From Bifidobacterium xylocopae (GTDB lineage Bacteria; Actinomycetota; Actinomycetes; Actinomycetales; Bifidobacteriaceae): a stretch of DNA of 64,000 bases. The notes under the pieces are model-generated. The model saw only the letters and a program-made list of their open reading frames with translations, was not told the origin of the DNA and did not search any database. A program made the translations under genes and the position numbers. Where the stretch lies: assembly GCF_003315615.1 (NCBI RefSeq), contig NZ_PDCH01000009.1, positions 1 to 64,000 of the forward strand, written 5' to 3'. Positions 1-7,596 of this stretch are shown here, piece after piece. The stretch's first letter is position 1; each line of letters opens with the position of its first letter.

Positions 1-333
1 GACAGCTGATGTGGTTGCGACTGTCCATACACTAGACAGGTTAGTGAGTGGTGAGAGGATGTTGAACGTCACTGGCAAGAGAGATGTGTGATATGTATAA
101 GAGTTATAGAACCTGAGTGAGCTGAGTGTGAGTTGGCCGTGGAGGGCACAGCGGGAGCAGCTGACGAGGTGTTGGATATATTTGGGATAAGAATAAGGGA
201 CGGCATACGAGGTCGGCCTCGGTGGCGTGGGGTCGGAGATGGGTATAAGAAGAGAGAGGTCACAGGCCAGCCCCCCGGCCAAGCCCCCCCCGCACGCCAG
301 GCCCTGCCACCTGATGCATCATCCGACATCCAG

Positions 334-347
334 CCCCCCCCCCCCCC
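334..347. repeat. C14 homopolymer tract
   Basis: Fourteen consecutive C bases, about 275 bases upstream of the ybaK start, in non-coding sequence. A tract this long is prone to slipped-strand length change. Two shorter C runs (271-276 and 284-291) lie nearby. Confidence 0.95.
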
Positions 348-610
348 GGACAGGCGAAACACCACATGTACAGGGACCAGAGAAAGCCCGCCAGTACAGC
401 CGGAGGCCGGTAGAGGCGCAGCGGGCCGCGGCCGGAATGCGGAAACGGGGACGAGCACCAACAGCTCGGTGGACATGGGGGGCGATCAGGGGACCGAGGA
501 AACCTGCCAGTGCCGGAGCCCATAGCGCCCAACCCGAGGACAGGGACACAAAACAGCCAAGCATTGAAGACCGTCTGCCGCCTCCACTGTCATGCCTCAT
601 AAACGCCGAT

Positions 611-616
611 TACTAT
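611..616 (+). promoter_or_regulatory. Probable -10 box of ybaK (leaderless start)
   Basis: TACTAT ends six bases before the ATG at 623, so transcription would begin at or very near the start codon. There is no purine-rich ribosome binding site upstream. I see no good -35. Leaderless mRNAs are common in Actinobacteria. Confidence 0.45.
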
Positions 617-622
617 ACAAGT

Positions 623-1132
623 ATGAGCAAGCGAGCGAAGAGGAAGGTGTCCGAAGCCTCCACACCGGCAATCGCCCAATTGGAAGCGGCCGGCATCGAG
701 TTCGCCACCTATGAGTACGAGCACTCGGCGGACCATATGGAAGGCGGCTATGGCAGGGAGGCTGCGGCCAAGCTCGGCATCGACCCCAGGCAGGTGTACA
801 AGACGTTGATGGCCGATACAGGCGACGAACGCGTGATCGCCGTCGTACCGGTTTCCGGCAGACTGAACCTGAAGGCCCTCGCCGCAGCCGTCGGCGCCAA
901 GAAGGCCCGCCTGGCCGACACCCGGACGGCCCAGCGCGAGTCAGGGTACGTAGTCGGCGGCATCTCCCCCTTCGGCCAAAGGAACGCCCACCGCACCGTG
1001 CTGGATGACGGCGCCCTCCACTTCGAACGCATCCTGGTCTCCGGCGGCAAACGCGGCTTTGACGTGGCACTCGCGCCCGCAGACCTCCTCAACATCCTAG
1101 GCGCCAGCACAGCGCCGCTGGCGGAGGCTTAG
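623..1132 (+). CDS. ybaK: YbaK/EbsC-family Cys-tRNA(Pro) deacylase
   Basis: A 169-residue protein of the YbaK/ProX editing superfamily. Family members hydrolyse mischarged Cys-tRNA(Pro) in the cytoplasm. The family pattern is visible: an N-terminal KTL segment (QVYKTLMAD), the VVPVSGRLNLKALAAAVGAKKA core, and the GYVVGGISPFGQ loop that carries the conserved Gly-Gly-x-Ser-Pro-Phe-Gly active-site motif. I chose ATG 623 because the family N-terminus begins soon after it; the open frame continues upstream to 227, but that part is low-complexity. No Shine-Dalgarno is visible, and a -10 box six bases upstream suggests a leaderless mRNA. The gene stands alone. Family assignment is secure; exact substrate is inferred. 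Confidence 0.9.
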   Translation: MSKRAKRKVSEASTPAIAQLEAAGIEFATYEYEHSADHMEGGYGREAAAKLGIDPRQVYKTLMADTGDERVIAVVPVSGRLNLKALAAAVGAKKARLADTRTAQRESGYVVGGISPFGQRNAHRTVLDDGALHFERILVSGGKRGFDVALAPADLLNILGASTAPLAEA

Positions 1133-1288
1133 GTACCGGAGCCGCGTTCCACCGCCCAGTGCATCCGCCGTGGTACGTCCCAGGCGAGAGAAAGCCGGGC
1201 GGAATGCAGCCCAGTGAACCTGTTTCCTATAACTCCGCATCGGGCAGACAACAAGGAACGGAAGGGCGCAAGCTATGCAACGGTAGAA

Positions 1289-1302
1289 TGTGAGCGATAA
1301 CA
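1289..1302. promoter_or_regulatory. LacI-family-type operator before aldose 1-epimerase
   Basis: TGTGAGCGATAACA is a 14-base imperfect palindrome with a central CG, the usual form of LacI/GalR-family operators (10 of 14 positions symmetric). It directly follows and shares one base with a TAGAAT -10-like box at 1284-1289, so a bound repressor would block transcription of the epimerase gene 28 bases downstream. No LacI-family gene is in the window. Confidence 0.5.
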
Positions 1303-1329
1303 AGTTCACTCGATAGGGAAGCGTGGAAC

Positions 1330-2301
1330 ATGGGCGAAGCAGCCAGCATGAATGAGGCCAGCGCAGGCACACCGAGAACCGGTCAGCAGTTCGCGATCTC
1401 CTGCGGGGATTACCAGGCAGTTGTGACGGAGCAGGGAGCCATTCTGCGCGCCCTGCGCTACCAAGGCAAGGACCTGATCGCCACCTTCGGCGAGGATGAG
1501 CCGGTCCCCTGCTCCAATGGATGCGTCCTGGTGCCCTTCCCCAACCGCGTGGAGGACGGCGAATACACCTTCGACGGCAAGACCTACCGTCTACCGATCG
1601 ACGAACACGAACGACACAACGCCATCCACGGTTATGGCTACCGGTACTACTGGCATCTGGAGCGCCTGACCGAGACGAGTGTGACCCTGTCCTGGCGCAC
1701 CCCTTCTTTGGCCTACTATCCCTTCGACCTGGTTGTTGGCGCGACCTACACGCTGAACGAGGATGGACTGACCATGACGGTGAGTGCCAGGAACCAGGGC
1801 GATCGGAGGGCCCCCTGGGCATTCGGCATCCACCCCTGGTTGGCGAACGGCCGCGAAGGATCGGGCGACCGGATCCAGGACGACAACGGCGAGTGCTCCC
1901 TCCTGATTCCCTGCCGCACACACGTCACGGTCGACGACCGACTGATTCCCACCGGCGAGGAACCCGCCCAAGGCGACTATGATCTGACTGGCGGTCCGAG
2001 CCTGAAGGGCCGTGCCTTCGACGATGCCTGGACCGGGATCGAGCGCGACAGCCAAGGCCGCTCCTCCGCCGTTCTGACACGCCCCGACGGCATCCGCATG
2101 ACCCTGTGGGGCGATCGGACCATCAACGCCTGGCAGGTGTGCACCGGCACCGGTTTCGACGCCTCCTTCCGCCCGGCAGGCGTCGCCGTCGAACCGATGA
2201 CCGCTTATGCCAACGCTTTCCGCACCGGCAAGGATCTGATCATCCTTGAACCAGGCGAAGAATACGAAACGCAGGTGGGGTACCGGGCAGACAGGGTCTG
2301 A
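1330..2301 (+). CDS. Aldose 1-epimerase (mutarotase) family protein
   Basis: A 323-residue GalM-fold protein. The family interconverts alpha and beta anomers of hexoses or pentoses in the cytoplasm. The catalytic landmarks are visible: NAIHGYGYR (first His), FGIHPWL (second His) and the C-terminal VEPMTAYANAF with the catalytic Glu. An AGGGAAG ribosome binding site lies about ten bases before ATG 1330; ATG 1348 is an alternative start. The gene is monocistronic and sits behind a LacI-type operator, so sugar control is likely. Which sugar is used cannot be read from sequence; the LacI-like operator suggests carbohydrate catabolism rather than a housekeeping role. Galactose mutarotation is one option. 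Confidence 0.85.
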   Translation: MGEAASMNEASAGTPRTGQQFAISCGDYQAVVTEQGAILRALRYQGKDLIATFGEDEPVPCSNGCVLVPFPNRVEDGEYTFDGKTYRLPIDEHERHNAIHGYGYRYYWHLERLTETSVTLSWRTPSLAYYPFDLVVGATYTLNEDGLTMTVSARNQGDRRAPWAFGIHPWLANGREGSGDRIQDDNGECSLLIPCRTHVTVDDRLIPTGEEPAQGDYDLTGGPSLKGRAFDDAWTGIERDSQGRSSAVLTRPDGIRMTLWGDRTINAWQVCTGTGFDASFRPAGVAVEPMTAYANAFRTGKDLIILEPGEEYETQVGYRADRV

Positions 2302-2355
2302 CAGCAAGGACGGCACGGAAATGCGATCGGCCTCGCATCGGTCGCGAGTCTGTGC

Positions 2356-2394
2356 GATAATGTCTCAAGGCTTATTCGATCAGCAGTAAAGGAG
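2356..2394 (+). promoter_or_regulatory. bL37 -10 box and ribosome binding site
   Basis: GATAAT at 2356-2361, preceded by TGC, forms a good -10 element. AAAGGAG at 2388-2394 is a strong Shine-Dalgarno six bases before ATG 2401. The signals support a real gene for the very short frame that follows. No clear -35 is visible. Confidence 0.55.
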
Positions 2395-2400
2395 TCCATC

Positions 2401-2475
2401 ATGGGCATGCGCGGACGCAAGCGCAGGGATCGCCGCAAGAAGGCCGCCAACCACGGCAAGAGGCCGAACACCTGA
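2401..2475 (+). CDS. 50S ribosomal protein bL37, 24 residues
   Basis: A 24-residue, extremely basic peptide (MGMRGRKRRDRRKKAANHGK then RPNT). It matches the short actinobacterial large-subunit protein bL37, best known from mycobacterial ribosome structures: the RGRK-RDR start and the ANHGKRPN end are the conserved parts as I remember them. It would bind 23S rRNA in the large subunit. It has its own strong ribosome binding site (AAAGGAG, six bases upstream) and -10 box, and is not part of a neighbouring operon. Because of its length, automated gene callers often miss it. Confidence 0.85.
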   Translation: MGMRGRKRRDRRKKAANHGKRPNT

Positions 2476-2709
2476 TTCCGCTCGCTATACGGGCGAACGA
2501 TACGAAGACGTCCCACGGGTCAAGCCAACAGCTCCGGCCTGTGGGCGTTGTTGTATGTTCGCAGGTTTTGGAGTCGCAAGTGCGGACGGAACCCATCCAT
2601 AGGAGCCTAGGATCCAGAGGCCGAGTGCCCATGTAAATCCACTGCGGTGAAACCGGCGCACACAGGTAGGCCGTCATGCCGGTACGTCACGGCAGGGATC
2701 GGAACCCTT

Positions 2710-3036
2710 TCAGACACTGGCACCATGGTTCGCCGCGGGAGCGCCGCCTGCGGGCAATTCACCAGACTGTATGGCATCGTCGACGGCGTCTATGGCATCG
2801 AACATGCGCTGCAAGCGCTCGATGAGGCAGGCAGGCGCACACTGCGGCCGCAGGTAGGAGCGCAGCTCCTCGATCAGCCGACGTTCTTGCTCATCGCAAC
2901 AGGTCTGTGGATCGAAGCAGTCACCTGGGTTTGCGGGACGCATATCAGCGGATGCAGTGATGCTCAGGCTGGTATGGGTCACACTCATCTGGCCGTCGCT
3001 TGAGGCAAACCGGCTCATCTTGATGTGTGCGCCCAT
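2710..3036 (-). CDS. Putative anti-sigma factor downstream of the ECF sigma gene
   Basis: A 108-residue protein encoded 76 bases downstream of the ECF sigma factor on the same strand, the usual place of an RsrA/RshA-type anti-sigma partner. The start at 3036 has a good GGAAGGGG ribosome binding site; an ATG at 3060 is in frame but has no such site. The centre has DPQTCCDEQERRLIEEL and QCAPACLIERL, a Cys- and helix-rich pattern that resembles the anti-sigma region. The classical His-x3-Cys-x2-Cys zinc/redox motif is not visible; the spacing here is Cys-x3-Cys with no nearby His. Partnership with the sigma factor is inferred from position. An unrelated small protein remains possible. Confidence 0.55.
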   Translation of the reverse strand: MGAHIKMSRFASSDGQMSVTHTSLSITASADMRPANPGDCFDPQTCCDEQERRLIEELRSYLRPQCAPACLIERLQRMFDAIDAVDDAIQSGELPAGGAPAANHGASV

Positions 3037-3112
3037 CACTGCCCCTTCCTCACTGTGCATTTTCCGATGTTTTCATAATAATCACATTGCAGGCCTTGCG
3101 GTCGCTTTCCGC

Positions 3113-3799
3113 TCAAGGCGTGCCGGCAGAGACACCGCCGCCTGCTGACCGTGAGTCGGAGCCGGAGCCCGCTACCGCCGGCCCAATCGCCCGGGGTCCT
3201 CCGCGTTTGCGTGTAGGTTCCAGCCCATATCCACGCTCGGCCGCGTATTTTTTCAGTTCCTGCTTAAGCTGTGTACGGGCCCGGTTAAGCCGGCTCATGA
3301 CCGTTCCGATCTTGATGCCCTGCTCGTCGGCCACTTGCTGGTATGACTTGCCGTCTATGGCCGCGTCGATGAAGACCCGCCGCCGTTCCGGGCTCAGCTT
3401 GTTGAGCGCAGCCATGATCTCCTCGGGCGCGAAAGCCTCCAGGTACTCCTGCTCAGCTGACTTTAAGCCTTCCGGGTTATGCTCGGAAGCAGAATAGATA
3501 TCCCAGTCGTTGTATTCGCCGGTCGAATCATTCGCACGTTGGGGGCGGCGCTTGGCCTTATGGTACTGATTGAAGAACGCGTTGCGTTCGATCGTGGTCA
3601 TCCAGGCCTCGAAGTTGCTACCGGGTTCGAACCGGTCAAAGGCCTTGAAACCGCGCTCGAAAGTGTCCTGCACCAGGTCTTGCGCGTCCTCTGGGTTGTT
3701 GGTGAGTCTCATCGCCTGCCGGTAAAGCACATCGACAGCGGGCATGGCGAGCTGCTCGAAGCGCCTTTTGCGCTCTTCCAGCTCGGATCGATCAGCCAC
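3113..3799 (-). CDS. RNA polymerase ECF sigma factor, SigH/SigR-like
   Basis: A 228-residue sigma-70 family ECF factor. Region 2 is seen in MRLTNNPEDAQDLVQDTFER and in FEAWMTTIERNAFFNQYHKA. Region 4 is the helix-turn-helix in SYQQVADEQGIKIGTVMSRL followed by NRARTQLKQEL. This arrangement is that of SigH/SigR, which controls disulphide and heat stress genes in Actinobacteria. The start is GTG 3799; GGAGGT lies directly against it, too close for an ideal ribosome binding site, while CACAAT six bases upstream could be a -10 of a leaderless message. The C-terminal 45 residues are Gly/Ser/Pro-rich and extend past the usual end. A putative anti-sigma gene follows. Confidence 0.88.
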   Translation of the reverse strand: MADRSELEERKRRFEQLAMPAVDVLYRQAMRLTNNPEDAQDLVQDTFERGFKAFDRFEPGSNFEAWMTTIERNAFFNQYHKAKRRPQRANDSTGEYNDWDIYSASEHNPEGLKSAEQEYLEAFAPEEIMAALNKLSPERRRVFIDAAIDGKSYQQVADEQGIKIGTVMSRLNRARTQLKQELKKYAAERGYGLEPTRKRGGPRAIGPAVAGSGSDSRSAGGGVSAGTP

Positions 3800-3876
3800 A
3801 CCTCCATTGTGCCATTGATATGGACACGGCGATCACCTGGCGGGTTTCGTCCCAGCCGGCAAGGAGAATAAGCAGT

Positions 3877-4632
3877 ATGACCGACAATCTTTCCGAATTC
3901 GAACAGGCCCTGAACGCCGCGCCTGACCAGGGGGACACGACAGGACTTGCCGAGTCCTGGCTCCTGGGCCTGGACACCGAGACGACAGGAATCCGTCCGG
4001 GTACGGACGCGATAGTATCCGCCTGCCTGGTGCTGCGTGAGCCTGCAAAGGGATACGAGGGAGATGCGGTGGCCGAATGGGTGATCAACCCCCATCGCCG
4101 GATCTCCGCAGGAGCCAGCAAGGTCAATGGCTTCACCAACGAGTACCTGGCGGAGCACGGAGCAGAACCCCCGGAAGCCATCGCCCAGATCGGGCGTCTG
4201 ATCGCCCGAGCCCAGGCCAAGCACATACCGCTGCTGGCCTACAACGCCCCGTTCGATGTGCACATGCTCAACGGCGACATCGCCCGCTGGTGCGCTGATG
4301 AGTTGGACCCATTCGACACCTCATCAATGCTCGTCGTGGACCCCCTGGTCATCGACCGGGCCATCTCGAAGCGCTCGGGACGCCGATCCCTGTCCTACAC
4401 GACCGAGTACTACGGGGTGGAGCCGCACGGGAACTTCCATAACGCCACCGCCGACACGATCGCCGCGGTCGACCTGGTCAAACCGATGGCCACCCTCTAC
4501 CCCCAAGTGGCCCATTTGAAGCTGGGCGAACTGATGGATTGGCAGCGTCGGGCCCAGGCGGACTGGAACGAGTCCTACCAGCGCTGGGCCAAGTCCAAGG
4601 GCCGTAGGTTCCGGGACACCGGCTGGCTCTGA
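3877..4632 (+). CDS. DnaQ-like 3'-5' exonuclease
   Basis: A 251-residue exonuclease of the DEDDh superfamily, related to the epsilon proofreading subunit of DNA polymerase III. Exo I is LLGLDTETTGIRPG, which supplies the Asp/Glu pair. Exo II lies around LLAYNAPFDVHML. Exo III is FHNATADTIAAVDL with the final His and Asp. ATG 3877 has AAGGAG ten bases upstream; an open in-frame stretch begins at 3820 but overlaps the sigma-factor promoter region. The gene is divergent from the sigma factor and precedes murE. Whether it acts as a proofreading subunit or as a separate repair exonuclease cannot be told from sequence. Confidence 0.85.
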   Translation: MTDNLSEFEQALNAAPDQGDTTGLAESWLLGLDTETTGIRPGTDAIVSACLVLREPAKGYEGDAVAEWVINPHRRISAGASKVNGFTNEYLAEHGAEPPEAIAQIGRLIARAQAKHIPLLAYNAPFDVHMLNGDIARWCADELDPFDTSSMLVVDPLVIDRAISKRSGRRSLSYTTEYYGVEPHGNFHNATADTIAAVDLVKPMATLYPQVAHLKLGELMDWQRRAQADWNESYQRWAKSKGRRFRDTGWL

Positions 4633-4750
4633 CACCTGGCCCGCCCCACCCGGTCAAGATTGCGTCAAGGCCTCCGCCGGACCGCCCGGGTGGCTGGGGC
4701 CTGGCTGTAGACTGTGACTGCATTTCGACACAGGGAGGATAAGGGGGAGC

Positions 4751-6349
4751 ATGGCACTCAGCTTGGGTTCGGCGGTATCGATCCTGGAGGAGCACCATCT
4801 GCTGCGGGAAGTGGTGAGTCCCAAGGGATGGACGCTGACGGTGGAGGGTCCTGACGCACGGCGCGACTTCAGTTCGATCACCTACGACAGTCGGCAGGTG
4901 AGCCCCGGCACCCTGCTGTGCTGCAAGGGGCGCTTCCAGGCCAGCTACATGGACGGACTGGACCAGGCGGGACTAGCCGCCTACCTGGCCCAGGAGGATT
5001 TCTCCGCCAATACCGGGGCTCCGGGACTGATCGTCACGAATGCCCGGCAGGCCATGAGCCTGCTGGCCGCCGAGTTCTACGACCGCCCCCAGGACAGGCT
5101 CAGGCTAGTGGGTATCACCGGCACCAAGGGCAAGACCACCACCGCCTATTACGTGCACGCCATGCTCAACCAGGCTTCGGATGGGCGAGCCGCCCTGCTG
5201 TCCTCGGTCGACAACTGCCTGGATGGCCACACCTACAAGGAGTCGGAGCTCACGACCCCCGAATCCCTGGACCTCTTCCGTATGATGCGGCAGGCCGTGG
5301 ATGCCGGGATGCGCTATCTGGTCATGGAGGTCTCCTCGCAGGCGTACAAGATGAGCCGGGTCCACGGGCTGACTTTCGATGTCGGCGGCTTCCTCAACAT
5401 CTCCCCTGACCACATCAGCCCCGTAGAGCATCCCTCCTTCGAAGACTACCTGTACTGCAAGCGGCGAATCACCTACAACAGCCGAAGGCTGGTACTGGGC
5501 GCCGACCACGCCTACGCGGACCTCATCCGTCAGGACGCCAAGGCGGCCGGATGCCCGGTCTCGGACTTCGCCCTGCGTCAGGGTGTCCAGGCCAAGGGCA
5601 CCGAAGCCGGCTGGGTGGTCGAGCCGGGTCGCTCAGCCGACGAGTCCAACGCCTTCACCGCCTTCCGGGCGGGCCGGGAGGCGGGTTCCTTCCATCTGAC
5701 CATGGATGGCCTGTTCAACGGGGCGAACGCGGCCGCTGCCCTGGCGATTGTGGACGCCCTTGGCCTGCCGATTGGGCGGAAGGAATTCGAAGCCCTGAGC
5801 CGGGTGCGCATCTCAGGTCGGATGGAACGGTTCGAAACCCCTGGCATCGTGGCCTATGTCGACTACGCCCACAACTATGCCTCGACAGCCGCCGTACTGG
5901 ATTTCATCAAACATAAGTATGCCGGAAGACCCCTCTTCCTGACCCTGGTGACCGGTTCTGCCGGGGGCAAGGCAGTGGATAGACGCAAGGAGATCGTGGA
6001 AGCCGCGCAGACCAGGGCGGACCGTCTGATCCTGACTGAGGAGGACACCGAATCGGCCAAGGAATCGACAGGCGACATCTGCCGGCAAATGATGGATAAT
6101 GTCACCAACCCCGACCTGGAAGCATCCATCGTCCTGGACCGGACTCAGGCCATCGAACAGGCCGTCGAACGGGCCAAGGCCCATCCCGAACGCATGGACG
6201 CCATTGCGGTCATCGGCAAGGGCGAGGAACGTTGGATCAAGCGAAACGGCAGACATGAGCAGTATGAGGGCGACGACCGGGTGATCAGGCGGCTTCTGGC
6301 AGGCGATGCGGGCAATACTCGGGCGGTGGCCCGGAAAGCGGGCGAATGA
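4751..6349 (+). CDS. murE: UDP-MurNAc-tripeptide synthetase MurE, L-Lys/L-Orn type
   Basis: A 532-residue Mur ligase that adds the third amino acid to UDP-MurNAc-L-Ala-D-Glu in the cytoplasm. Domain 1 has the TYDSRQVSPGTLL segment. The ATP-binding P-loop is GITGTKGKTTT at residues 121-131, followed by ELTTPESLDL and MEVSSQAYKMSRVHGL. ISGRMERFETPG opens domain 3. The diaminopimelate-specific DNPR motif is absent; LTEEDTESAKE stands at that place, which fits a lysine- or ornithine-adding enzyme. The start has a GGGAGGATAAGGGGGAG ribosome binding region. The stop overlaps the next gene by four bases (ATGA). This is the only intact MurE in the window; the dcw cluster carries a degenerate relative. 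Confidence 0.92.
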   Translation: MALSLGSAVSILEEHHLLREVVSPKGWTLTVEGPDARRDFSSITYDSRQVSPGTLLCCKGRFQASYMDGLDQAGLAAYLAQEDFSANTGAPGLIVTNARQAMSLLAAEFYDRPQDRLRLVGITGTKGKTTTAYYVHAMLNQASDGRAALLSSVDNCLDGHTYKESELTTPESLDLFRMMRQAVDAGMRYLVMEVSSQAYKMSRVHGLTFDVGGFLNISPDHISPVEHPSFEDYLYCKRRITYNSRRLVLGADHAYADLIRQDAKAAGCPVSDFALRQGVQAKGTEAGWVVEPGRSADESNAFTAFRAGREAGSFHLTMDGLFNGANAAAALAIVDALGLPIGRKEFEALSRVRISGRMERFETPGIVAYVDYAHNYASTAAVLDFIKHKYAGRPLFLTLVTGSAGGKAVDRRKEIVEAAQTRADRLILTEEDTESAKESTGDICRQMMDNVTNPDLEASIVLDRTQAIEQAVERAKAHPERMDAIAVIGKGEERWIKRNGRHEQYEGDDRVIRRLLAGDAGNTRAVARKAGE

Positions 6350-7596
6350 ACGACATGAACGACTTCCAACCCATCATCCTTGGCTCCGACATCAACGCCT
6401 ACGGTATGGCCCGCGCATTCCACGAAGCCTACGGGATCCGATCCATCGCCTTCGCCCACTTCCAGCTCTCCCCCACGAAATACAGCCGGATTATCGACGT
6501 GCGGGTGACACCAGGCTTCGGCGAGCCCGAGACCTTCGTCCGCACCCTCATCGACTTCGCCCGAGGCTTCCGTCCCGGGCGGGCCAAACCCAAACTCCTA
6601 CTCATCCCATGCGGCGACTCCTACGCGAATCTGCTGGCCGGCGCCCGTGAACGGCTGAAACCCTACTACGTCTTCAACACGTTGAGCACGGAACTCAACC
6701 GGCGACTCTCACTCAAGTCCAGCTTCTATGAGCTGTGCGAGGAGCATGGCCTGCCCCATCCCGTCACCAGGACGGTGGACGCGGCTGGGGTGGCACGCGG
6801 CGACTATAGGCATCTCCCATTCGACTACCCGGTGGCCATGAAACCGGCCGATTCGGACGAATGGCTGGGCGTGGACTTCCCCGGCCGCAAAAAAGCCTTC
6901 ATCATCGAGGGCCCGGACGAACTTGAGACGCTCATCAAACGCTCCTACAAGGCTGGATACACCGGTCAGATGGTCATACAGGATTTCATCCCCGGCGACG
7001 ATTCACGCATGCGGGTGCTCAACGCATACGTGGACCAGCACCACCGGGTTCGGATGATGATGCTGGGCCACCCCCTGCTGGAGGACCCGACACCTGAGGC
7101 GGTGGGCAACTATGCGGCCATCATCCCCGACTACAACGAAGCCGTGTTCGAACCGGTCAAGGCCTTCCTGGAAGACATCGGCTACCAAGGCGTGGCGAAC
7201 TTCGACATGAAGTACGACGAGAGGGACGGCGAGTACAAACTCTTCGAAATCAACCTCCGTCAAGGCCGTTCCAGCTATTTCGTGACCCTCAACGGCGCCA
7301 ACCTGGCCCGCTACTTCGTCGAGGACCTGGTCGAGGACTCCCCCTTCGACGGTCGAACCAGGTATGCGCGCGGCTCAAAGCTGTGGATGGAGATCCCCAG
7401 GTCCATCTTCCGCGACTACGTGGAGCCCGGCGCGGACAAGGAGCGCGGCCTGGCAATGCTGGACAGCGGCGATTGGGGCACCACGCTCGAATACCGGCGC
7501 GACATGACCCCCTTGCGCTGGCTGATGATCCGGCATATGTTCAACATCTATACGAAGCGTTACAAGCAATACTTCACAAGGAAAGGTGACCTGTGA
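6346..7596 (+). CDS. D-aspartate ligase (Aslfm-type, ATP-grasp)
   Basis: A 416-residue ATP-grasp ligase. It closely follows the Enterococcus faecium D-aspartate ligase Aslfm as I remember it. Diagnostic blocks are PIILGSDINAYGMARAFHEA, VIQDFIPGDDSRMRVLNAYV, GHPLLEDPTPEAVGNY and YKLFEINLRQGRSSYFVTLN. Aslfm ligates the beta-carboxyl of D-Asp to the epsilon-amino group of L-Lys in UDP-MurNAc-pentapeptide, forming the D-Asp side chain of the cross-bridge. The neighbours agree: murE upstream (four-base overlap) and an aspartate racemase downstream (four-base overlap). It acts in the cytoplasm on the wall precursor. Acceptor could be Lys or Orn; both wall types exist in bifidobacteria. Confidence 0.9.
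   Translation: MNDMNDFQPIILGSDINAYGMARAFHEAYGIRSIAFAHFQLSPTKYSRIIDVRVTPGFGEPETFVRTLIDFARGFRPGRAKPKLLLIPCGDSYANLLAGARERLKPYYVFNTLSTELNRRLSLKSSFYELCEEHGLPHPVTRTVDAAGVARGDYRHLPFDYPVAMKPADSDEWLGVDFPGRKKAFIIEGPDELETLIKRSYKAGYTGQMVIQDFIPGDDSRMRVLNAYVDQHHRVRMMMLGHPLLEDPTPEAVGNYAAIIPDYNEAVFEPVKAFLEDIGYQGVANFDMKYDERDGEYKLFEINLRQGRSSYFVTLNGANLARYFVEDLVEDSPFDGRTRYARGSKLWMEIPRSIFRDYVEPGADKERGLAMLDSGDWGTTLEYRRDMTPLRWLMIRHMFNIYTKRYKQYFTRKGDL

Larger units (their letters stand above)
1..622. other. Non-coding C-rich region upstream of ybaK
   Basis: I find no convincing gene in these 622 bases. Open stretches exist on both strands but lack ribosome binding sites and read as low-complexity Pro/Arg/Gly sequence. 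The left half is G/A-rich and the middle holds three C runs of 6, 8 and 14 bases. A GGCC-AGCCCCCC-GGCC hairpin lies at 265-280. A promoter-like -10 sits just before ybaK. The left edge may belong to an intergenic region continuing outside the window. Confidence 0.6.

Noticed and set aside
227-622. In-frame upstream extension of ybaK
   Set aside because: The added 132 residues are low-complexity Pro/Arg sequence crossing the C14 tract and match nothing in the family. The conserved protein starts just after ATG 623.
3615-3645. GGGTTCGAACCGG, another T-loop-like string
   Set aside because: Lies inside the ECF sigma factor coding region and lacks acceptor and anticodon stems.
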